In this document: positions 1-9,200 of the stretch, one piece after another
Layout of the letters: every line of letters starts with the position of its first letter
Numbering within the stretch: position 1 is the stretch's first letter
Source of the DNA: Mesocentrotus franciscanus
Lineage: Eukaryota; Echinodermata; Echinoidea; Camarodonta; Strongylocentrotidae
NCBI GenBank assembly: GCA_037976565.1
Contig: CP137674.1
Span: 7,173,789 to 7,237,788, forward strand
Length of the DNA: 64,000 bases
Direction: 5' to 3'
The notes under the pieces: model-generated
Seen by the model: only the letters and a program-made list of their open reading frames with translations
Told to the model about the DNA's origin: nothing
The model's database searches: none
Made by a program: the position numbers and the translations under genes

Positions 1-380
1 CTAATCACGCCTAATCACGCTTAATCATGGAAATTTTGTGTGTGGACGGAACTAGTCTAACTGGGCGGGGCTTAACGTCGGATCGCACGCGAAAGGAGAC
101 CTGACCTCTCATTTCCGCTTCCATTTCATGACCGCAGTAGCAAACTGCGCACCTATATATATACGACATTTCGCTGTAGAGTTTTGGGATTACTTTCTTG
201 TGTGTGTGGACACTGGAATTTATACGATGATTCTTTATACGACGTTTCTTGTGTGTGGACACCCTGGAATTTATACGATGATTCTTTATACGACGTATCG
301 TTATAGAGTTTCGGGATAAATTGTTTTGTGTGTGGACACGCTGGTACATGTATAAGCAAATCTTCTTAGGTTTTTTTTTC
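1..380. repeat. short tandem repeats at left edge
   Basis: The window opens with a repeated CTAATCACGC decamer and then, from about 180 to 345, about three imperfect units of roughly 50-60 bp that contain TTGTGTGTGGACAC and GGAATTTATACGATGATTC. Overlapping frames on both strands stay open here only because the repeat lacks stops; no codon pattern or known domain is visible. I read it as a minisatellite inside an unclassified repeat. Confidence 0.6.
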
Positions 381-439
381 AATGGAAAAGCTTAAATAGC
401 ATGTTGATATAGGGATGACTAACTTCAAGGACTTCAAGG

Positions 440-1521
440 TGCGTTCAATCAACACTTTTTCACCCTAGAATCACAGTTTTCAAAGACGTTAAGTTTAAAA
501 CACGGTTGTGTTCAAGCGTTTTCATGGGATTTTTCGTCGGTCGTAAAAATAAACGTGTTTCAAAACTCAAACATGAAACGCTGAAAAAGATGCGTTTTGT
601 ATCACGGTCGCTAAAAATTGCTTGAACGCAACAGAGATTTCAATCATGATTCTATGACGTCGTTATCTATTATATATATATTATCGCTACCTATGTGTGC
701 GTTCAATCAACACTTTTTCACCCTAGAATCACGGTTTTCAAAGATGTTTAGTTTAAAATATGGTTGCGTTCAAGCGATTTTTCGTCGGTCGTAAAAATAA
801 ACGTGTTTCAAAACTCAAACATGAAACGCTGAAAAAGATGCGTTTTGTATCGTGATTCTGCAGAATCACGGCCGCTGAAAATTGCTTGAACCCAACAGAG
901 ATCTCAATCATGATTCTATGACGTCGTTATCTATTATATATATATTATCGCTATCTATGGGTGCGTTCAATCAACACTTTTTCACCCTAGAATCACGGTT
1001 TTCAAAGATGTTTAGTTTAAAATATGGTTGCGTTCAAGCGATTTTTCGTCGGTCGTAAAAATAAACGTGTTTCAAAACTCAAACATGAAATGCTGAAAAA
1101 GGTGCGTTTTGTATCGTGATTCTGCAGAATCACGGTCGCTAAAATTCGCTTGAACGAACGAAGATCTCAATCATGATTCTATGACGTCATTTTCGTGGCC
1201 TGCCTCCGGTTTGACCGACAGTCGACCGTAAACACAGACAGAAAGCACGCGGCGAAGTTGACCTATCCTTCCTGGGTCAAACTGCACAGTGTGATGAGCA
1301 TGCAGTGGCTGGGCTTGAAATGAGCGAGAATCAGTGTTGATGAAAAATCGCTTGAACGCTCTCCCGCAGTAACCGTGATTTTTAACGGCGTTTTGATTTG
1401 TGATTCATGTTTGTGATTCTAGCTTCAAAAAATCGCTTGAACGCACCCTATATCTATTCTTCCTGGGTGGGCTTGAAATGAGCGAGAATCAGCGTTGATG
1501 AAAAATCGCTTGAACGCACCC
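440..1521. repeat. three-copy 260-bp tandem array with inverted ends
   Basis: Three head-to-tail copies start at 440, 697 and 961, each beginning GTGCGTTCAATCAACAC and containing AAACTCAAACATGAAA and the (TA)n/TATCGCTA tail. The right part ends at about 1447 with TTGAACGCACCC, and a second copy of that end lies at 1458-1521. The start and the end are inverted repeats of each other (GGGTGCGTTCAA), so this looks like a MITE family whose left part has been tandemly amplified. No coding sequence. Confidence 0.7.
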
Positions 1522-2254
1522 TTAGAATGCCCAGTGGGGCGCTTCAAAGTTGTTTGAAGGAAAAGTACAGTAGCCTAGACTCTAGCCTAGACAGTGGATC
1601 TTAGTATGTCTAGATCTGGAGGCCTTGACTAGGCTATCTTACTGTAGTGTCAGTTAGTCAAGTCAAAAACATTTAATGAGCATCATTTCTGTTACACTTT
1701 CCTATATACTGTACAGGTCAGTATTTGTGTATCATTTTGTGTGCAATGTGATTTTTATTTTTTGAAGAAATTGTGCTACATGTGGGCATCCTTTGTAATG
1801 TGTATATACTAGATACAGTACATATTAATGATGTCTTGTATACACATCTTTAAAACCAAACAGAAATAAAATGCCTGAGTTGAATACATCTATGTTGTCT
1901 TCCATAAATTTGGATTGCAATAGGCATAAAGATTACATTGATTATTCTTGTTTTATAAAAACAATATAAACTTTTATATCAATATTTCTGTTGTAAATAG
2001 ATATATATGCATTACACAGAAGCTGTCTTCCATTTGGATTGCAATAGGCATTTATATTGATTATTCTTGTTTTATAAAAAAAACAATATAAACTTTTTAT
2101 TTATATCAATATTCCTGTTGTAAATAGATATTTATGCATTACACAGAAGTAAAAAACACTGAAAGAAAACCTTGTCACTCTACATATAATTCAATGCAAG
2201 CTGTGACCAAACATATTACATAAAATTGTAACATAAAAGTGATGTGGAGATTTG
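1522..2254. other. AT-rich intergenic sequence with a 128-bp tandem duplication
   Basis: No gene is visible. At 1893-2022 and 2024-2149 the same roughly 128-bp stretch occurs twice, sharing GGATTGCAATAGGCAT, TTGATTATTCTTG and ATGCATTACACAGAAG. The two copies differ by small indels. The rest is unremarkable AT-rich DNA. Confidence 0.6.
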
Positions 2255-2445
2255 TTGGGGGCGTTGTGGCGTGTGCCTGTAATCCAGCTAACAATGGAAG
2301 TTACAAACTGATTCAACCGAGGACGCAGGTTCGAAATTGAGTCACGTCTTTAGGATGGTGACGTTAAAGGTCGGTCCCCAGACGTAAGTAATCATATCTG
2401 ATTGATACACGTCTGTAAAAACCCAATTACACACATACACACACG
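2255..2445 (+). mobile_element. possible tRNA-related SINE
   Basis: The stretch holds a GGCGTGTGCCTG segment, then GCAGGTTCGAAATTGAG, which resembles a pol III B box, then GACGTTAAAGGTCGGTCC and a CA-rich end. The layout suggests a SINE, but no second copy occurs in the window to prove it. Low confidence. Confidence 0.35.
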
Positions 2446-3462
2446 TTGTTCCATTGCATGTGATACTCCACTCCATATATGGGTTTCATTTTCCTGTTTG
2501 CAAGCTAATAGTGATACTGATATATAATCATAATTATACAATTTCTTTTTCAAGTGAATTCAATCTGAATGTCAAATGCTGTGTTTTGTTTTTCATATGC
2601 TGCTGTGAAGTTTTGTTATGCATGAATAATGAATATGCATTTTTTTATTAAATTAAAATGTAAGGATGCTACGATGATATTTCAATTGATTGTATCTGAT
2701 TGTTTGATTTGTTCAGAAGCATAAATTTATCAATTAATTCATTTTACAAAAAAAAGCAAATAAAATCTGAATGTTAGATACTGGTATTTATAGTAATGTA
2801 GAATGCTACACCATCGTTAATAATTTTCTCAAATTTTGGATTTAATGCTGACAGTGTTGTAGTACTTAAATGCTCAGCCTTGGCCTATTAAGGCGTCCTA
2901 AGGCCCATAATTTTGTGCCATGATGGCCTTGGCCTTGAGGGTTCAAGGCACTTTCAAGGCATTAATAAATTAATGATTTTTTTCAAACAAATTTGTAGAA
3001 GTTTGGTTAACCCAATGTTATAAAGGCAATTACCAATTTTAGTTCATTGACCTATAAAAAGGTGTAGATAGTATGTAGTTAGTAACTTACTAGAAATAGG
3101 CTTCTGCTATATTCATTCCATTATCATAAATATGACTCGCATTAACTTGATGAAATCTGAATTAACTGTCAACCACCCTCCACATACAAAAAAGTTATGA
3201 AATCGTAAAAATTGTCGCTCTGTTAAAAATCTTTCTAATTAAACAAAGAAATGCCCATCAGAAGTGCCTTGAGATACAATAACCACATTTTTATCTGTGT
3301 TGTTTGTCCTCACTCCTCAGTCATTAACACATTTTTATTTGATAAATGTTTCTTGTTTGATAAATTGTGACTTGAGATACAATAACCACATTTTTATTTG
3401 ATAAATGGGTAGGCCTACATAAATTGCTTGTGTGTTTTGTTCATCATTGCAATTATTTCAGT
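2446..3462. other. AT-rich intergenic sequence, no gene seen
   Basis: No exon with splice signals or recognisable protein is visible. A stretch at about 2878-2965 repeats AAGGC/TTGGCC-type motifs and may be a decayed repeat. Confidence 0.5.
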
Positions 3463-3466
3463 TTAA

Positions 3467-4053
3467 AGGGCAATCCAACCCTTGTAATAAGTTGATTTGT
3501 ATGAAAGCAGAAATATAACAGAAACAGAATGGCAATAGTTTGAAATGAATCGGACCAATAGTAAAGAAGTTATGAATGTTTGAAATATGAGATCACTAAG
3601 TCTATGCGAATCTCAAATTGGTAGTTTGGTCAGTGGATAGTGACGTACGACGTGGATAACTCTCCTATTTGCCGTGTACCAAAATATCATTCATTTCTGT
3701 TTTTCTCATAAGTTCTTTCTCCCTTGGGGCACTACTCAAAATATATTATAGATAGCGTATTATTATAGGTCCTCTAAAAAGAATAGACCCTCCTGAGCAA
3801 TGGATTTTTTAATTTTTTGAATTTTAGTCATTTTATATGTTGGAACAGATGGGATAGTAGTCCGGCACTACATCACATTGACATTACCGCTTAAGCCAAT
3901 TTAAAGTGCCCATACGTATAGTGATTACAACTTTCAAAAATTCATAACTTTCACAAACCGGTATTTAGTCAGATTTAATTGAAACTTTCATCAGTTTGCT
4001 TCTCTGATTATTCTTTCTTTTAGAGTAGTTGTCTATTTGGGTTGGATTTCCCT
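3467..4053. mobile_element. MITE with TTAA target-site duplication, copy 1
   Basis: A 587-bp non-coding element begins AGGGCAATCCAACCC and ends GGGTTGGATTTCCCT, an imperfect terminal inverted repeat. TTAA flanks it on both sides (3463-3466 and 4054-4057). A second full copy at 13514-14068 and a partial one near 23974 share its interior, for example GATCACTAAGTCTATGC and CTCCCTTGGGGCACTACT. A TTAA duplication is typical of piggyBac-type transposition, so a non-autonomous piggyBac relative is the best guess. Confidence 0.75.
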
Positions 4054-4057
4054 TTAA

Positions 4058-4645
4058 TGCCACCCCTAACAAAAAGCGTTCAATTGAAGTGAATACATGC
4101 CCCTCCCATGAAAATATGCCCCTTTTCATCTGATATGCCCAATACATGACATCAAGCTTTCAATTGCAAAAAAAAGTTTGGGCAAAAATTAATTGCCTCT
4201 ATCAACCTCTCAGAATTAATCGAGGAGGAAAGAAGTATGCTATAAAAGGCAGTGGCATTACGGTGACATTTGAAGTAGGGGGGGGGGGGATGCAAAGGAT
4301 AAAAGAGAAAGGGTGAAACAGGAGAATATTTATGATCATGAGGGATTATATATGCCCCTAATAAAATGCACCTTTAAAGTGCATTAGAAACAGATTTAAA
4401 GGGTTAATAGTGCCCCCCCCCAAAAATATAAATCTTGATTGCTTTGCTCTCCCGCAAATTTGTTGCTTGAAGGGCAAGCTCAGATGATTTCTAGAAATTT
4501 ATAGCATACTGTAAATAAATAAAGGAACAATTTCCCCAATTTTCATGAAGAAATTCAATTAGATATTCAAAACGACATTTTTGGGGGTGCTCTTAATCCT
4601 TGAAAGAAATATCAAATTTAGTTGTACATACAGTATTAGACTAGG
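4058..4645. other. intergenic, no gene seen
   Basis: Only homopolymer runs (a G tract near 4277 and a C tract near 4413) and AT-rich sequence are visible. Confidence 0.5.
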
Positions 4646-4649
4646 TCAT

Positions 4650-5128
4650 GACAATGATTATTATGAAAATGACTATTTTGTAATATTTTCTACCAGGTCT
4701 ATATGGTATGCAAGGTGTTGTGACAGACAAATTCATTTTACATGAAAAATATGTTAGAAGCCTTTATTGATTATTATGAAAATGACTATTTTGTAATATT
4801 TTTTACCAGGTTTTTGAAATACACATACTGTATATGCAAGATGTTGTGGCAGACAAAGTTCATTCTACATGGAAAATATGTTAGAAGCCTTTAATGATTA
4901 TTATGAAAATTAATATTTTGTAATATTTTCTACCAGGTCTTTGAAATATATGCAAGGTGTTGTGACAGACAAAGCTCATTTTATATGGAAAAAATGTTAG
5001 AAACCTTTATTGATTATTATGAAAATGACTATTTTGTAATATTTTCTATCAGGTCTTTGAAATATATGCAAGGTTCTGTGGCAGACAAAGTTCAATTTAC
5101 ATGGAAGACATGTTAGAAGCCTTTAAAG
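4650..5128. repeat. minisatellite, about four 115-125-bp units
   Basis: Four units repeat GATTATTATGAAAATGAC, TATTTTGTAATATTTT, TACCAGGT, GCAAGGTGTTGTG and ATGTTAGAAGCCTTTA in the same order. Units diverge by substitutions and short indels. No coding potential. Confidence 0.75.
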
Positions 5129-6126
5129 CCTATATAACTCCCCTCCCCCTCGTGCAGAGAAACTGAACAAATTGTTCTTGCTTTACACCTCTCTCATTTG
5201 GTGGGGAATCTTGTAGATTAATGGGCAAGAATATAATAAATATCTCAGAATAACTGAGATTAACCTTCTTTTGTATAATTTGCATTTGTATGAATAGCGT
5301 CATGAGCATCATGCCTGACGGACCTAATACTGAGCTGTCATTTGTAGTAATAAACGAGTTAACGAATAGAACTGAAATTCATCTACTCCATCTCTTCTGT
5401 CACCTATGCTTTGTGTACATGCATGGATGGTTAAAGGGCGAGAGAGAGAGACTGAGTGAGAAGAGACAAGAGCAGCGAGATCAAGAGCAGTGTCCGTAAC
5501 AGTTTTAATAAATTTTGTTAAAGTGTTAACAAAAAAATAAATACACAGTCAACCTCGCACAAATCAACATCGCATGTGTCGAATAACCTCTTAAGACGAT
5601 GAAAATAAAAAGCCCAAATTTTTCTTCAAAGACTGTGTTGTTTATCCTCTGTATTAGTCGATCAAATTCCCAAAACAAGATCGCAAAAGTTGAACGATAC
5701 TTCAATGTGTAATTATGCAATCACTGTCAAAGCATGCGCCACACACTGATTTTGTTTACACAATACACCACTGCATGTACTTCAAATTTGCTAGCGCACG
5801 CTCCTCCGTTCCTCTCCCTCTCTCCCCCTCTCTCTCTCTGGTATTGATATTGAAAACAGGAAAAAAAAATGAATGAAAACAAACTTAACGAAAGAAAATG
5901 CTGAAATATTTCAAAGATGGTAATGGAAGAAGAAATAAAACTTTAAAAAACACTGACTCGTAAATCAAGCAGAAGCACTGCATACTTGCAAACGCGGGTT
6001 TGTTTGTTGGGAACAAGGCATGCCCGTGTCGTCGTTTCGCTATTAATTAGGATCACACGCACTAAATAACTTGTCCATACACGTTTTCGACAGGGAGAAA
6101 GAATGAGGTTTCACTATATCTCTCAC
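5129..6126. other. left of the last visible SPEF2 exon; no exon found
   Basis: This stretch would be intron of SPEF2 if the gene continues leftward. It holds AG- and CT-rich microsatellites near 5430-5470 and 5815-5840 and a piece at 5550-5730 whose left end (ACAGTCAACCTCG) resembles pogo/mariner-type MITE ends. I could not find the next SPEF2 exon here. Confidence 0.4.
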
Positions 6127-6258
6127 CTCATTAGTTTCATGAGCTTTGATCTGGTCCACAAGCACTTTGCGTCTCCTCTTCTCCCTCTCCTGCCTGGCTA
6201 CGGCATCCTCCTCAAGACGCTTTCGAATCTTCCCGATGTAGTCTTCATTGGAGGCAGG
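6127..6258 (-). CDS. SPEF2: SPEF2 coding exon 7
   Basis: Codons 295-338, a highly basic helix (YIGKIRKRLEEDAVARQ then REKRRRKVLVDQIKAHE). It ends in phase 0 at a GTGAGA donor, so the transcript goes on to exons not found in the window. Confidence 0.9.
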
Positions 6259-9200
6259 CTGCAGGCAAGCAGTCAAACAAAATTTAGGGAAAACGCAAAT
6301 TATAAAAAATTAGTAAAAGACTAAATATATCAAGGTAAGTCATTGATCTATATTTGCCACCCTTGACACAGGTGAAGTGAATGGGTACCAGAAGGAAGAA
6401 ATTCCTTGGAACTCCAGCACATCATCAGGGCAGCTCGGCGATAAAGCCAGGATAGGAATAACAAGGGAAACGCTCTCGGCGGTCTTGCCTGCATTACGCA
6501 ATTCGATATGATGAAAAATTGAGGTAGGGACATTATTTATAGGCAGGGTGGCCCATTAGCAGGCCCCCCAAAATGAAATCCTCTGAATCTAATCAGAATT
6601 TTGAAGTGAACATTGACTAAGAATCATCAGAAGAATTATTTACTATTATTTGTACCAAGATTGATAACTTTCATGAAATATGAACAAATAACAAAAATTG
6701 ATTTATTAATTCTCATATTAAGTTGTGAAAAATATAATCCAAATCTACTGACCTAAAATGACCTTTGACCTTGACTTTGTGACCTAGAATTTGTGTCATA
6801 TGATTTGTGATACTTGATAATCCTTGGGTACAAGTTTCATGGAATAGGAATACATGTATATTTTCAAAATTATGATAAAAATTCAAAATCTTAACCTGAT
6901 GCCACAACATACATGTAGTCTAAGTTTGCAGACTGAAAATGACATTTGACCTTGACTTTGTCACCTAAAAGACTAATCACATGATTGGTGATACTTGATA
7001 ACCCTTATGTTCAAGTTTCATGAAATAGAAATGTATACTTTCAAAATTACAATAAAAATTCAAAATCTTAACCTGATGCCACAATATAGTCTCAAGTTTG
7101 ATGACCGAAAAATGACCTTTGACCTTGACTTAGTGACCTGAAATTCTACTCACATGATTAGGGATACTTGATAACCCTTTAGTCTAAGTTTCATTGAATA
7201 ATAATTTATACTTTCAAAATTATATCAAAAATTAAAAAACTTACCCTCAGGTTAAGTTTTGATAATGATGATGCCACAACATAGCCTAAGTTTGTTTGCA
7301 TAGACATATTGTATCGTCATGTGACATGCACTGTATAACAATGGATAATTTCTTGTACATGGATTAGTTTTCAGGTGATCAAGCACATGTTTTTTTAAAC
7401 TATTTCCCAGCTGCTTGCTTAATTTTTTGTTTGTTTTTAATAATAATAAGACATTTCTATACCGCAAATTGCAAAAAGCCTCTAAGCGGTTTTTGTGCCG
7501 CCAGTCAAATGACTTCCTTGCAGGAAACAGCTGCGGTTGTAAACAGCCAAGTTATATCACACTCAGGCCAGGCCCCCCAAAAAAAAAAAAAAAAAAAAGT
7601 AAGAAAGAAAAAAAGAAAAAGATGAAAGAGAGAAAAGAAAAGAAAAGGAAAGAAAAGAAATAAAAAAAGGCAGAAAAGTACTATCATAGTCAACTTGACC
7701 AAACATTCAACCAGAGTCTCTCTAACTTGTATATTATATGTTCACAGACTACACCTAGAATAGATTTTTACCTTAATGAGTGAAGCTAAATCAGCTTGAG
7801 TCTTCTCTGGTTGCTGAAGGTATGTTGCTACTTCTGCATCAACATCCCTGTAGAAAAATGAAAGGAAAACACCAAAATTAAATGATTGACAAATAGTTGT
7901 TAATTGAAGGGGGGGGGGGGTAACAGATTTCACACTATCAAAATGTGTTTTGCTGAACTGATTAGCAATTTCAAACAAAGTTTTAGTCATAGTACATTTA
8001 GAGATATGTTGTAAAGTGTCACTTAAGCAATCTGCAAGTACAATTTTGAACATACATGTCTTTACAAAAAGATTTATATATAAGGTAAAACATACAAAGT
8101 TATTCTTTATAGCATTGTGATAAAATAATAAAATAGAGTTCTACAGATACTAAACACTTTCCAAGAAACCACTATAAAACAGCTAGACCCCTTACTGTTC
8201 ATCCTGAGTCTCAACACCGACGGGTAGATTGCGACTGATCTGTTGCTCGAAGGCTGCAATCTCCTTGCTGGTGTTATCTGCCTCTTTCTTCCTTGAAAGC
8301 TCCTTCCTCACAGCTATCGCCCGCAGGGTCCGGTTAGGTGGAGGCTTGGGGATCTCCACTGTGGCAGCCCTATAGTAGATGAGTGATAAAAAATGAGGAG
8401 AGAAAAAAAAAGAAATTTGATAATGTACATGTATCACAGATGAAAAAGACACCTTCTGATAATGATGATAGTGAAGTTTATGAGGACGAGAGTAATGGTG
8501 ACCGTGATACAGATAGTTGTTGAAAACATTGGTAAAGATAATGGTGAAAATAATGACAATATAAATGATGGATGATGATGACAGTTATGATGATAATGCT
8601 GATGATGATGGTGAAAATAGTGATGTTGATAGTGGTGACTGCAATGATTATACCAATAAGTGTGATGATAATGATAATGATGAAGAAGATAATGATGAAG
8701 AAGATGATGATGATAATGATGATAATGCTTGTAATAATTATGGTGATTTTGATGATTATGAAGATGATAATGATTATGATGCTGACGTTGTTGACAAAAG
8801 TGATAATTAAGATGTAGATGGCATTTGTGAAGATGGGAATGGGAATAAATATGAGAGAGACAAAAGCAATAATGTAGTTTTGCATTCAACTCACAAGTAT
8901 CAATTAATTTAACATAAAGATAGAGAATTACACAAAAATACTATCTGAAATGAACATACCATCGAAGACATGCATATAGTTAATATTACTCTCTTGAGCA
9001 CTGTAACTTCTGTGTTATGAAATGATACCACTTGGATTCAGCTAGTGAGCCTAAAAAGGGACTATGTTGGCCTCCCCATATGTGATGAACAATATGAAGC
9101 CTGATAAAGCCTGAAATGGAGAGGTGCCAGGGTCTGAAAACTGGCATCTCTGATTTGGATATATATGACTTCTCTTACTTGATGCGAGCCACAAGTTCTG

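Noticed and set aside
440..1200. CRISPR-like regular repeats
   Set aside because: Units are about 260 bp with no constant short repeat and variable spacer, and the genome is eukaryotic.
2260..2300. Alu-like wording GGCGTGTGCCTGTAATCCAGCTA
   Set aside because: Resemblance to primate Alu is short and rests on pol III promoter-like sequence; the rest does not match and the organism is not a primate.
7415..7702. Lysine-rich frame on plus and Phe-rich frame on minus strand
   Set aside because: Produced by an A run and A/G simple repeat next to a SINE tail.
8434..8889. Long open frames, His/Ile-rich on one strand and Asp/Met-rich on the other
   Set aside because: They are six-frame readings of an imperfect GAT/AAT microsatellite in a SPEF2 intron.
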